This document shows positions 8,726 through 17,329 of a DNA stretch of 44,411 nucleotides, piece after piece. The translations under genes were made by a program, and so were the position numbers. Where the stretch lies: contig NZ_JABBNC010000057.1 in assembly GCF_012933445.1 (NCBI RefSeq), forward strand, positions 1 to 44,411, given 5' to 3'. The stretch's first letter is position 1. Each line of letters starts with the position of its first letter. Source of the DNA: Actinoplanes sp. TBRC 11911. GTDB lineage: Bacteria > Actinomycetota > Actinomycetes > Mycobacteriales > Micromonosporaceae. The notes under the pieces were generated by a model. It did no database searches. It was not told the origin of the DNA and worked only from the letters and a program-made list of their open reading frames with translations.

Positions 8726-11700
8726 GCATGATCGACACACTGTTCGGGCTGGTCCCCGCAGCATCACGAGGCCAGCAATGGGTGGCGCGGGACCTGCAAC
8801 TGGTCAACTGGGGCGGCTACGACGGATACCACCACCTGCGGCTGGCGCCGGGTGCGACCCTGCTGAGCGGAGGGTCCGGATCGGGTAAGTCGACGCTGAT
8901 GGACTCGTACATCGCGTTGCTGATGCCGCACACGACGCCCTTCAACGGGGCGTCCAACGGCGGAGTGGTCGGCCGGCCTCGTGGCAAGGACCAGCGCAAC
9001 GTCCTCTCCTACGCGCGCGGCAAACTCGACGAGTCCCGCAGCGAGGGTGAGACAAAGCTGCGGGTGCTGCGCGGCGACGGCCGCGACACCTGGTCGGCCA
9101 TCGCGATGACATGGGTGGACCACATCGGCGCCGAGTTCACCGCGTTGCGGGCCTGGTACGTTCCGTCGTCGGCCCGCAATCTGGACGACGTCGTGCCAGT
9201 ACGCGCCACCTGTGATCACGGATATCAGCTGCGGATGTTGGAAGGCCCGGCGGGCAAGAAGTTCGCCCGTGCCGACGTCGTAGCAACCGGTTTGACCTGG
9301 AGTGACACCGACCGGGACTTCACCGCGCGTTTGCACACCACGCTCGGGATCGGCGCCGCGGGCGACGGGAACAAGGCGGTCGCTTTGCTGGGACGGATCC
9401 AGGCCGGCCAGCAGATCACCACGGTCGACGCTCTGTATAAGACGATGGTTCTGGAGGAGCCGGCCACACTCACCACCGCGGACGCGGTGGTGCAGCAGTT
9501 CGACGAGTTGTCCGGAACCCGGGCCAGGATGATCACAGCCCGCCAGCAGGTGAAGGCGTTGACCACGATCCGCGAACACCGGCGTACCATCGACGAAGCG
9601 GTTGACCGGTTGAGGTCAATCGACGAGATCGGATCCTTCACCGATGCGGCGTCCCCCGCCGCGTTGTGGCGTCATCAGCGCCGGCTCGACCTGTTGCGCT
9701 CGGTGGAAGGGGACCTAGGTCAGCTGCACCGCCGAGCCCAGGACGAACTGGCGGAGACGAATACCCTGGTCACCGCAGTCGAGGCGCAGCGTGACGGGGT
9801 CGCCGACACCATTCGCGCGTCCGGTGGCGACCCCATGGAGACCGCCCAGCGGGAGTTCGGCGTCGTGGAGCAGCAGCTGGGCGACGTCGGACTCGCGCGG
9901 GAGCGACTAGACCGGGCGCTGGACACGATTGGGGCCTCGGTGTCGACCGCTGAGGACTTCGCCGGAGTGGTCGAGACGGCGCATCGCTCTTTGGCTGATG
10001 TCGACGCCCGGCGGACTGTTCACAACGCGTACGCCGAGGCGTTGGCGGAGAAGAAGGAGGCCGTGCGAGAACTGGAAGGGCTGCGCGCCGAGCGCGACGC
10101 GGCTAAGTCCCGCCGAGGCAACATCCCGACCGACCTGCACGCGGCTCGCGCAGCGTTGGCCGAGGCTGCCAGCCTCAGCCTCGAGGACCTTCCGTTCGTC
10201 GGCGAGCTGATCGAGGTGCGCACGGAGTTCGAGCCGTGGCGCGAGGCGTTCAACCTCGCGCTCGGCGGATTCGCTACCCGAATGCTGATCGACATCGGCC
10301 GGTTGAACTCGTTCCGCGAGGCGATCAACGCGGTGCCGATCGCACGACGCATCCAGTTCGAGGGCGTCCGTACCGGGCTGCATGACGAGGTTGGACTGGA
10401 CGGCAACACGCTGGCCGGCCGGCTCGACTACCGGCCGTCGCCGTTTACGGCCTGGCTCAAGAGCGAACTCGCGCGCCGGTTCGCCTTCGTCTGCGTCGAC
10501 ACACCGCGGCTGTTGCCGCAGTACTCCAAGGCACTCACGATCACCGGGCAGACGTCGGAGGGTGGTCGGGGCGCGCACGGCGGCCACGGCCGACGCAATG
10601 TGCTCGGCTTCACGAATAGCAGGACGCTTGCCGACATCGAGACCCGGATCAGCCGCGCACGCGAGCGCCTTGACGTCGCTGCCGCGGGGCTAGAGCGGGA
10701 GGAGGAGAACCTCAACTCGATGGAAGTCCGACGTACGGTGTACCAGACCTTGACCGACCTGTCGTGGAAGCAGGTGGACGTTGACGCGGTTCGGGCGGAG
10801 CGAGAACGTTGGAGCCGCGTCCTTGAAGAGATCCGTGCCGGCAATCCGGAGATCGATCAGCTGCAGCGCCGACTGGACGGCCTCAAGCAGCAGGTCAGGG
10901 AATTGACCGAGCGTGTCGGCCGGCAGAAGGAGATCGTGAAGGCGGTCGGTGAGTCATGGGCGTCGACTGTCGACGAGGTGGATAGCGCCCAACTGGCGCT
11001 CGACAGGGCCGAAGAGACAGGCATCGACCTCAGCCATGACCACCGGGACTACCTGGAGACCCTCTTCGACAGTGACACAGACAGCACCAGCCCAACGGAA
11101 GTGCTCGCACAGTTCGACGCAGGAGTGAAACGCGCTGCCGAACGCGTCGACACCGACCGGCGATCCGCCACGGAGTCGATCGGCCGATCGAGGAAGGCTC
11201 TGCACGACACCTTTTCGACCTTCCTCGAACGCTGGCCGAACCCCAACCTCGGCATCGACCCGGACGCGTCCTACCGCGACTTCGACCACCTGCTCACCGA
11301 CCTGGAGACCAGTGGCCTGCACGAGCTGGAGACCGATTGGCGCGACAGTCTGCTCAACCTGTCCGGCAACGACCTGACCGGTCTGGACAGCGAGCTCGCC
11401 GCCGCTGTCCGGGAGATCCGCGACCGAATCGACCCGGTCAACCGCATCCTCGCCGAACTGCCGTTCGCCGACGACGAACACCGGCTGCGCATCGACCCGC
11501 AGGAGAGCCACTCCACGGGCCGCGCTCGCTTCCGCAAAGAACTGCGCGACGTGCGCGCCTTCATCGACAGGGCCGCAACAGAGGATGACCGGGAACGCGC
11601 CTATCACCGGATGGCCAAGGTGATCGACCGTATCCGCCGCATCGCCCCGGATTTCGCCGATCTCGTCGACGTGCGTAACCACGTCCGGATCAGCGCCGAG

Positions 11701-12066
11701 AAGATCGACCTCGACGGCAGACACGTCGCCGTCTACGACCACATCGGTGAGAAGTCCGGCGGCGAGTCCCAGGAACTCGTCGCCTTCATCGTCGGCGCCG
11801 CACTGCGGTACCAACTAGGCGATGCGGGCGCCGCCCGTCCCCGCTATGCCCCGGTCTTCCTCGACGAGGCGTTAATCAAGGCGGATGCGCATTTCACCGG
11901 CCGCGCCATCGGAGCGTGGCGGGGACTGGGCTTCCAGCTGGTCATCGGAGCGCCAAATGACAAGCACAGTGCGATCGAACCACACGTGGACGCGGAGTAC
12001 GTGATCCTCAAGAACGCCCACGGCCGATCCCGGGCGAAGCTGCTAGTCGGGATTCCGGACGCATGA
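8722..12066 (+). CDS. jetC: Wadjet subunit JetC, SMC-like ATPase
   Basis: MukB/SMC-like motor of Wadjet, 1114 residues. The head domain is split: Walker A GGSGSGKST (residues 50-58, K56) near the N-terminus, and the ABC signature KSGGESQ (about 1011-1017) and Walker B VFLDEA (D1048, E1049) near the C-terminus. Long heptad-rich coiled coils (about 270-450 and 640-830) flank a globular hinge (about 460-630, including FVGELIEVR and FEPWREAFNLALGGF). The start is GTG 8722, overlapping the jetB TGA (GTGA), with GAGG upstream at 8711-8714; an in-frame ATG at 8728 is the alternative. All ATPase motifs are intact, so the motor should be active. Confidence 0.93.
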   Translation: MSMIDTLFGLVPAASRGQQWVARDLQLVNWGGYDGYHHLRLAPGATLLSGGSGSGKSTLMDSYIALLMPHTTPFNGASNGGVVGRPRGKDQRNVLSYARGKLDESRSEGETKLRVLRGDGRDTWSAIAMTWVDHIGAEFTALRAWYVPSSARNLDDVVPVRATCDHGYQLRMLEGPAGKKFARADVVATGLTWSDTDRDFTARLHTTLGIGAAGDGNKAVALLGRIQAGQQITTVDALYKTMVLEEPATLTTADAVVQQFDELSGTRARMITARQQVKALTTIREHRRTIDEAVDRLRSIDEIGSFTDAASPAALWRHQRRLDLLRSVEGDLGQLHRRAQDELAETNTLVTAVEAQRDGVADTIRASGGDPMETAQREFGVVEQQLGDVGLARERLDRALDTIGASVSTAEDFAGVVETAHRSLADVDARRTVHNAYAEALAEKKEAVRELEGLRAERDAAKSRRGNIPTDLHAARAALAEAASLSLEDLPFVGELIEVRTEFEPWREAFNLALGGFATRMLIDIGRLNSFREAINAVPIARRIQFEGVRTGLHDEVGLDGNTLAGRLDYRPSPFTAWLKSELARRFAFVCVDTPRLLPQYSKALTITGQTSEGGRGAHGGHGRRNVLGFTNSRTLADIETRISRARERLDVAAAGLEREEENLNSMEVRRTVYQTLTDLSWKQVDVDAVRAERERWSRVLEEIRAGNPEIDQLQRRLDGLKQQVRELTERVGRQKEIVKAVGESWASTVDEVDSAQLALDRAEETGIDLSHDHRDYLETLFDSDTDSTSPTEVLAQFDAGVKRAAERVDTDRRSATESIGRSRKALHDTFSTFLERWPNPNLGIDPDASYRDFDHLLTDLETSGLHELETDWRDSLLNLSGNDLTGLDSELAAAVREIRDRIDPVNRILAELPFADDEHRLRIDPQESHSTGRARFRKELRDVRAFIDRAATEDDRERAYHRMAKVIDRIRRIAPDFADLVDVRNHVRISAEKIDLDGRHVAVYDHIGEKSGGESQELVAFIVGAALRYQLGDAGAARPRYAPVFLDEALIKADAHFTGRAIGAWRGLGFQLVIGAPNDKHSAIEPHVDAEYVILKNAHGRSRAKLLVGIPDA

Positions 12067-13316
12067 GTGGCCTGGTCACCCCGCAAGACGCCGTCGCGGC
12101 TGTCCGCAGCAAGCTCGGACAGAAGTGGGCGGAGGCGGTGTGCGCCGAGTTCGGTATCGGCGACCGCACCGTCTTCTCCGTCCGGTTACGCCCCCGGGTC
12201 GGGACAGGCAAGGCGGTCGAGAAGCTCGGGTACACCACCTGGCACGGGTGGCACATGCAGTGGCGCGACTTCTGCGACCGGCTCCCCGCCGGCGTGGAAG
12301 TCGACCGCACCGCCGTGACCATCCGAGGAGTCAGCGGGGAATTTCCGGCCGCACTGAACGCAGACCTCGACGGTGCCGCCGCGCTACCCGGCGACGCTGA
12401 ACCACCGACCGTAGACCTCAGCCGGGCCCGTGAGTTGGCATCAGCCCTGCGATCCGCGGGCGCCACCCTCACCCCGGCCATGCTGCGGGCCGTCTATGGC
12501 CTTCCGCCTCACGACGTGGACGTGCTCATCAACGCAGTGACCTGGCTACGCCAGCACCCCGACGCCGGGCACTGGACGCTGCGGCAACTTCCGGTGCCCG
12601 GGATGCACACCAAATGGCTCGACACCCACGGTGCGCTGCTGCGCGACGTCGCCGGACGTGATGTCCGCGACGAAGTCCGGCCGCGGCTGACCGTCATGCA
12701 CCTGACCTATGTCGACCCCGGCCACGCTGCGTCGGGCCGGCGCAGGCACGACGCCTGGACCATGGGGGACGTGCACGACATCGCCTACCAGCCGCGCGTC
12801 GTCCTCGTCGTCGAGAACCGCGACTCCCGGCTCTGGTTCCCGTCGGTCAGTGACGCGATCGTGGTCGAGGGCGGCGGCAAGGCCGCAGCCGCCCTCCTCG
12901 CAAACGTGCCCTGGATCCGCGGCGCAAATCACGTCGTCTACTGGGGTGACATCGACGCGGACGGCTACGCGATCCTCGACCACTTTCGCGCCACACTCGC
13001 CCTACCCGCCCCAGACGGGGCACCAGCTAAACATGTCGCCTCGATCCTCATGGAAGCCACTGACCTATACCGCTACGCCCCGCATGGTGTAAACCACGAC
13101 AAGGCCGGACGGCCGATCAAGCCGTCACAGGAGCTCTTGCCGCATCTGACCGAGGACGAGACCATTGCGTACAACACCATCGCTACCGCGGGCCCTACCC
13201 CATTTCGCCGAATCGAACAAGAAGCCATCCCTCTCGCTCACGCCGTAACTCAACTGCTACGGATCTCGAAAGCGCAGGGGCCAGATCCGAGTCGTCGCCC
13301 ACATCCGTCGTCGTAA
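12063..13316 (+). CDS. jetD: Wadjet nuclease subunit JetD (DUF3322/DUF2220, TOPRIM fold)
   Basis: A 417-residue nuclease that cuts plasmid DNA once JetABC has extruded it. The N-terminal half corresponds to DUF3322 (WHGWHMQWRDFCDRLP, then the LRQLPVPGMHTKWLDTH region) and the C-terminal half to DUF2220, a TOPRIM-like fold related to topoisomerase VI subunit A. Expected acidic residues are visible: Glu251 in VVENRDS, and the WGDIDADG motif with D296, D298 and D300. The ATG at 12063 overlaps the jetC stop (ATGA). The C-terminus is complete (TPFRRIEQEAIPLAHA). The operon order A-B-C-D and the 4-8 nt overlaps match type I Wadjet. Confidence 0.92.
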   Translation: MSGLVTPQDAVAAVRSKLGQKWAEAVCAEFGIGDRTVFSVRLRPRVGTGKAVEKLGYTTWHGWHMQWRDFCDRLPAGVEVDRTAVTIRGVSGEFPAALNADLDGAAALPGDAEPPTVDLSRARELASALRSAGATLTPAMLRAVYGLPPHDVDVLINAVTWLRQHPDAGHWTLRQLPVPGMHTKWLDTHGALLRDVAGRDVRDEVRPRLTVMHLTYVDPGHAASGRRRHDAWTMGDVHDIAYQPRVVLVVENRDSRLWFPSVSDAIVVEGGGKAAAALLANVPWIRGANHVVYWGDIDADGYAILDHFRATLALPAPDGAPAKHVASILMEATDLYRYAPHGVNHDKAGRPIKPSQELLPHLTEDETIAYNTIATAGPTPFRRIEQEAIPLAHAVTQLLRISKAQGPDPSRRPHPSS

Positions 13317-13874
13317 TAGACACGGCCGTCGATCGTCCAGATCGTCATCATCAGCGCATACCCGAAGCCGGATACCGAAGTTGGACGCCCTACCAGCATC
13401 ACTGGCCAGTCCCTCGACCACGCAGGGAGGGGTCGAGCGGCTGCCACGCGGGCCACAGACACGTCGCGATCCTCCGGGTCCGATCAGGAGAGTCTTTCCT
13501 GCTGTTCGGTAAGTGGGTTCGGCGGCCGGCCAGCGTCACCGGAGGTGATGGCGGAGGCATTCAGCACCGGATTCCAGCGCATCCGCCATCGGGCGTGGCC
13601 AGTGCCAGTCGTGTTCAGGCTGCGGTTCACAAGGTACAGACAATTCAGAGCAGCCTGCGCACTCGGGAAACGCCCGCGGGCCCGGACAGCTCGCCGATAA
13701 AGGTGGCCGGCCAGGGGCACGGCTCGAAGGCCACCGGCGGATACCTCGTGACCTTCGCCGAAACCGTGGACGGTCCGGTCGGAGTTACCGCGCGGCGGTT
13801 GCTGGTGTTGGACGCCGGGATGCGAGGCCGGCGTCGCCGGCATTCGAGGTGGTCGCTGCCGAGGGCACGGCACC
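13317..13874. other. Intergenic with coding-like scraps
   Basis: No intact gene. At about 13680-13870 two plus-strand frames have a coding look (GGYLVTFAETVDGPVG, and one base over AFEVVAAEGTAP ending in a TGA that overlaps the next GTG). They may be the broken end of a gene that preceded the small membrane protein at 13875. No family is recognised. Confidence 0.35.
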
Positions 13875-14066
13875 GTGAGGCTGGCACGCACGCTGGTGTG
13901 GCTGCGACTGGCGGCCGTGATCATCGCGCTCGTCGTCATCGCGATCTGGTTGGGCACTCCAGCGATCGCCGGCCTTTCGAACGTTCGCGCCACCCTCGCT
14001 GTGAGCATGCCGATAGACGCGCTCGTCGTCTTGCGGATCGCCATTCGCCGTACCAGCCGTGGATGA
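13875..14066 (+). CDS. Small membrane protein, hypothetical
   Basis: A 63-residue frame starting at GTG 13875 with mostly G or C at third codon positions, which supports real coding. A hydrophobic helix spans about residues 10-31 (LRLAAVIIALVVIAIWLG) and a weaker one about 42-56; the ends are basic, RLART at the N-terminus and RRTSRG at the C-terminus. No Shine-Dalgarno is seen, but the start overlaps a TGA of another frame (GTGA), as in coupled genes. The family and function are unknown, and it could be a leftover of a larger gene. Confidence 0.4.
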   Translation: MRLARTLVWLRLAAVIIALVVIAIWLGTPAIAGLSNVRATLAVSMPIDALVVLRIAIRRTSRG

Positions 14067-14336
14067 CGATCCGTACTCTTTGGGTATCTACGCTGGCTGG
14101 GACAACATGTAACCGTCGGCGGATCTCCGCATCGTGGAAACGTCGACTACATCCCGCCGGCAACTATGCCGGGCGTACCCGCCCCGTCTGGTCGCTCGTC
14201 AAGACACCCGGCAGGAAGAGCACCGGGCCGGCGTGGTCGGCCTGTATCTCATTGATGTGTCTTGTTCGCTCCGAGTCACGTCTGGCCATTCGTTGATCTC
14301 GTCTTTCCTGGATAGATCGTTGCTCCCAGCAACTGT

Positions 14337-14366
14337 AACCACTGACTATCAGCTTGTAAAGTCAGG
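14337..14366. promoter_or_regulatory. HxlR-type operator, copy 1
   Basis: AACCACTGACTATC-N9-AGTCAGG, containing the inverted repeat CTGACT...AGTCAG (14342-14365). It lies 75 bp before the hxlR ATG. The same 30-nt layout with identical flanks recurs at 15385-15414 before the hydrolase gene. Another half site, AGTCAG, occurs at about 14395. The likely binding protein is the HxlR regulator directly downstream (inference). Confidence 0.6.
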
Positions 14367-14440
14367 AGCTGACAGATGACTTGATGCTTTTATAGTCAGA
14401 TCCTAGAATTCCGATCGCCGGCCGAACGGTTAGGAGACTC

Positions 14441-14896
14441 ATGTCAGCCATGGATCGAAGCCCCTGGGCACTCGAGCACTGCTCGATCGCGATGACGATG
14501 GACGCCATCGGCCTGCGGTCGTCGGTCCTCATCCTTCGCGAGGCCTTTTACGGGGTCACCCGCTTCGACGACTTCGTGCGATTCACCCAGGGCGCCGAGG
14601 CCAACGTCGCTGCCCGGCTCAAGCACCTCACCACGCTGGGGTTGTTCACGAAGCACCCCTATCGGGAGCACGGTAAGCGCACCCGCGACGAATATATGCT
14701 GACCGACAAGGGCAAGGACCTCATGCCCGTGCTGCTGGCCCTGATGCAGTGGGGCGACAAGTACCTCCAGGAGGGTGGCACGCCCGTGCGGGTGACGGAG
14801 CGCACAACCGGAGATCCGGTCCGGATCGTCGCGCGTGGCAGTTCCGGCGCCGATCTGGGTGTCGGAGACATCACAATCGCGGTGAGCGGCGAGTAG
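14441..14896 (+). CDS. HxlR-family winged-helix regulator
   Basis: A 151-residue MarR-like regulator of the HxlR group. The typical N-terminal layout is present (CSIAMTMDAIGLRSSVLILREAFYG with the family's early Cys14, then RFDDFVRFTQGAEANVAARLKHLTTLGLF, the wHTH recognition region) followed by the wing (YREHGKRTRDEYMLTDKG) and a dimerisation helix. HxlR proteins often sense electrophiles or redox stress through that Cys. The start at ATG 14441 has TTAGGAG a few bases upstream; an in-frame ATG at 14450 is possible. An operator copy sits upstream and another before the hydrolase gene, suggesting autoregulation and control of that gene. A truncated paralogue follows. Confidence 0.88.
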   Translation: MSAMDRSPWALEHCSIAMTMDAIGLRSSVLILREAFYGVTRFDDFVRFTQGAEANVAARLKHLTTLGLFTKHPYREHGKRTRDEYMLTDKGKDLMPVLLALMQWGDKYLQEGGTPVRVTERTTGDPVRIVARGSSGADLGVGDITIAVSGE

Positions 14897-14957
14897 CGGG
14901 AAGCGCGTCGGCGAATTCATCCGGACAAATCATACCCACCTCGCTGACTCAGGTCGG

Positions 14958-15224
14958 GACAAGCGCACCCGCTACGAATACCTGCTGACCGACAAGGGCA
15001 AGGACCTGCTGACCGCGCTGTTCGCACTGAAGCAGTTGGGAGAAAAATATCTGCATCCTAGACCGGTGGCGAGCCGTTGCGGCTTGTGCACTGGAGAACC
15101 GATCACCGTCGTCGCGCGCGCCGCGTCGGCGAACGACCTGGGCCTAGACGACCTCGCCGTCGTGGCGAACGGCAGGCTGGTGCCGCCAAGCGAAAAGGCG
15201 CGCTTCCCCATCCCGTACGCGTAA
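14958..15224 (+). pseudogene. Truncated HxlR-family paralogue
   Basis: An open frame of 88 codons that aligns to the C-terminal half of the preceding HxlR protein: KRTRYEYLLTDKGKDL here against KRTRDEYMLTDKGKDL there, followed by EKYLH and an ITVVARAASANDLGLDDL tail parallel to VRIVARGSSGADLGVGDI. The N-terminal DNA-binding helices are missing and no start codon or ribosome site is at the right place. Sequence divergence shows an old tandem duplication or a second hxlR that lost its 5' half. Confidence 0.75.
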
Positions 15225-15384
15225 ACGCCCGGCCTGACATGGCACAGCGGCCGGCGTAGCCTGGCTCGATCGGGAAGGAACTTTGTTCCCACGTGTCCTA
15301 GACCCGGCTAGTGAACTGCCTGATAGCGGTCATGAGAACCCCCTATCCAATGTGAACGAGGCTCCCATAGCCTCCCTCAGCTCC

Positions 15385-15414
15385 AACCACTGACTATCTA
15401 TTCATCGAGTCAGG
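15385..15414. promoter_or_regulatory. HxlR-type operator, copy 2
   Basis: Same AACCACTGACTATC-N9-AGTCAGG arrangement as at 14337-14366; all 21 defined positions are identical and only the 9-nt centre differs. It is 123 bp upstream of the hydrolase ATG, in a promoter-like position. Confidence 0.6.
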
Positions 15415-15537
15415 CAGAAGTGGTGGCGGCCTCGAGGTGCGAATCACATCCCGCTCAGTCGATTGACCCAAGCATCGGCGCGCTACCCCGATGAGGCTGG
15501 TCTAAAAGCCCACCTCCGACTTAGGGAAACACAACAC

Positions 15538-16374
15538 ATGCGAATCTCTCGAAATATCCTGCGAACGACCGCGGTCGCCGGCCTCGCGGCCGTGACACTG
15601 GCTGCCTGCGGTGGCACCGCGTCCGAGGCACGTCCGTCCCGGGCCGAGGCCACCGCGAAGCCGACGGTCGTGCTAGTGCACGGCGCGTGGGCCGACGGGT
15701 CGAGTTGGGCGCCCGTCGCTGACCGGCTCCAGGGCGCCGGCTTCACGGTGGACATCGAACCAAACCCATTGCGCGGTCTGGCCTCCGACGTCCGTTATCT
15801 GAAGGATTACCTCGCCAGCGTCGCAGGGCCGGTGGTGCTGGTCGGGCATTCGTACGGCGGAATGGTCATCACCGCCGCGGCCACCGGCAACGCCAACGTG
15901 AAGGCGCTCGTCTACGTGAACGCCTATATTCCGCAGCAAGGCGACACCATCGAGAAGCTCACCGCAGCACAGCCCGGATCCGCTCTCGACCCCAAGAAGT
16001 CGATCGACGCCGTCCCGATCCGCGATGCCTCGGGCAAGGACATCGACGTCGACGTCTACGTCAAGCGCGCGGAGTTCGCCCGGCTGTTCGCCGCCGGGAT
16101 TCCGGCCGGCACGGCGGCAGCGCTCGCCGCAAGCCAGCGGCCATTGACACTGTCCTCGCTGACCGAGCCGTTCACGGCCGTACCGGCCTGGACGACCATT
16201 CCGTCCTGGGCTTTTATCGGGTCCGCCGATCGGGTCCTGCCGCCGAACGAGCAGCAGGTCATGGCCGGCCGGGCACACGCACACGTCGTCCGGGGCCCCG
16301 CGCCGCACCTGTCGATGGTCTCCAGCCCCACCGCCGTCACCGCAGTGATCAGCGACGCCGCCCGGCAGCGCTAG
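15538..16374 (+). CDS. Secreted lipoprotein alpha/beta hydrolase
   Basis: A 278-residue alpha/beta-hydrolase of the EstC/salicylate-esterase-like type, exported and lipid-anchored. Residues 1-24 form a lipoprotein signal (MRISRNILRTT, hydrophobic core, lipobox LAAC with Cys24). The fold motifs follow: oxyanion VLVHGAW (45-51), nucleophile elbow GHSYGG with Ser105, Asp231 in SADRVLPP and His257 in PHLSM, a complete triad. ATG 15538 is chosen because the signal peptide starts there. Upstream lies the second HxlR operator, so its expression is probably induced by whatever the HxlR protein senses. The substrate, perhaps a small ester or lactone, is unknown. Confidence 0.88.
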   Translation: MRISRNILRTTAVAGLAAVTLAACGGTASEARPSRAEATAKPTVVLVHGAWADGSSWAPVADRLQGAGFTVDIEPNPLRGLASDVRYLKDYLASVAGPVVLVGHSYGGMVITAAATGNANVKALVYVNAYIPQQGDTIEKLTAAQPGSALDPKKSIDAVPIRDASGKDIDVDVYVKRAEFARLFAAGIPAGTAAALAASQRPLTLSSLTEPFTAVPAWTTIPSWAFIGSADRVLPPNEQQVMAGRAHAHVVRGPAPHLSMVSSPTAVTAVISDAARQR

Positions 16375-16380
16375 TGGTGT

Positions 16381-16398
16381 GCCGTACGCCCATACGGC
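16381..16398. terminator. Possible terminator hairpin
   Basis: GCCGTA-N6-TACGGC seven bases after the hydrolase stop. The stem is short and there is no T-run, so this is a weak call. Confidence 0.3.
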
Positions 16399-16433
16399 GG
16401 CCGCACGGCCCCGTCCCGCAGCCGAGGTGAGCG

Positions 16434-16482
16434 TTGACACGTGACTTCACCCGCGATAGTTTTTTAGTTATCGATATAAAAT
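16434..16482 (+). promoter_or_regulatory. SDR promoter with overlapping operator
   Basis: TTGACA at 16434-16439, a 17-bp spacer, and TAGTTT at 16457-16462 as -10. The -10 is the start of TAGTTTTTTAGT (16457-16468), which continues as TATCGATA. The same TAGTTTTTTAGT with a similar continuation overlaps the -10 of the SnoaL-like gene at 18029. A repressor bound there would block both promoters; the TetR gene between them is the obvious candidate. Confidence 0.6.
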
Positions 16483-16487
16483 ACTCG

Positions 16488-17255
16488 ATGAGGAAGCAAC
16501 AGAAGAAGCCGTTCACGGGGAAAGTCGCCCTGGTGACCGGAGGCTCGCGCGGGTTGGGCGCAGCAACCGTCAGGATGCTGGCCAAGCAAGGCGCCGATGT
16601 CGCCTTCACCTACCACAGCTCACGGGGTTTGGCGGACACCGTCGTCGAGGACGTCCGCACCAAGGGCTCCAAGGCCGTCGCGTTACGGTCCGATCAGGCC
16701 GACACCGGCGGCGCGACCGTGTTGATCGACGAGGTGGTCGCGTACTTGGGTGGCCTGGACATCTTGGTGAACAACGCGGCTATCTCGGTGGAGCAGGGAC
16801 GCACGGTCGACGATCCGGATGCGGACACCGCCGCACAGGACCGGATGCACGCTACGAACTACCTCGGCGTGATCGCCCTCACCCGGGCAGCCGCCAAGGT
16901 GATGCGCAACAACGGACGCATCATCTCGATCAGCTCCGGGCTCGGCACCCTGGTCGGACTGCCCGGTCTGGCCGACTACTCGGCGACCAAGTCTGGGATC
17001 GAGCGATACACCGCCGGCGCAGCACGCGACCTCGGACCTCGTGGGATCACCGCTAACGTGGTGCAGGCCGGGCTGATGGAGAGCCCGACCATGAAGCCTC
17101 CGCCCGAGGTCCTCGAGGCCATGGTCAGCTCGCTCTCGCTGAAACGCGTCGCCGATCCCGACGAGATCGCCGCGGCGGTCGTGTTCCTGGCCAGTCCGGC
17201 CGCGTCCTACATCACCGGGGTGAAACTGGACGCGAACGGTGGATACAACGCCTGA
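16488..17255 (+). CDS. Short-chain dehydrogenase/reductase (SDR)
   Basis: A classical SDR oxidoreductase of 255 residues using NAD(P)H. The nucleotide-binding motif TGGSRGLG lies about residues 17-24, NNAA near 96-99, and the active site has S in ISISSGLG with YSATK (Tyr and Lys, about residues 164-168). The C-terminal ITGVKLDANGGYNA is typical. The Gly-Ser-Arg motif with basic residues suggests NADPH preference. The start at ATG 16488 lies after the promoter; an upstream TTG in frame is the -35 box itself. No Shine-Dalgarno is seen, so initiation is weak or on a short leader. Substrate unknown. Confidence 0.9.
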   Translation: MRKQQKKPFTGKVALVTGGSRGLGAATVRMLAKQGADVAFTYHSSRGLADTVVEDVRTKGSKAVALRSDQADTGGATVLIDEVVAYLGGLDILVNNAAISVEQGRTVDDPDADTAAQDRMHATNYLGVIALTRAAAKVMRNNGRIISISSGLGTLVGLPGLADYSATKSGIERYTAGAARDLGPRGITANVVQAGLMESPTMKPPPEVLEAMVSSLSLKRVADPDEIAAAVVFLASPAASYITGVKLDANGGYNA

Positions 17256-17292
17256 CCGGGGCAGGCATCGGCAGCTGCTCGCCCGAGCGCGG

Positions 17293-17306
17293 TAGTTTAG
17301 TTGCCA
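17293..17306. promoter_or_regulatory. Possible third TetR site
   Basis: TAGTTTAGTTGCCA before the tetR gene shares TTTAGTT with the operator-like sequences at 16457 and 18029. The match is short and not palindromic, so autoregulation through it is only a suggestion. Confidence 0.35.
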
Positions 17307-17329
17307 CGAGGTTCGGTGGACTGGAGGCG

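Noticed and set aside
10954..11814. 286-codon minus-strand frame across jetC
   Set aside because: Antisense shadow in high-GC coding DNA; the sense strand reads the JetC coiled coil and head.
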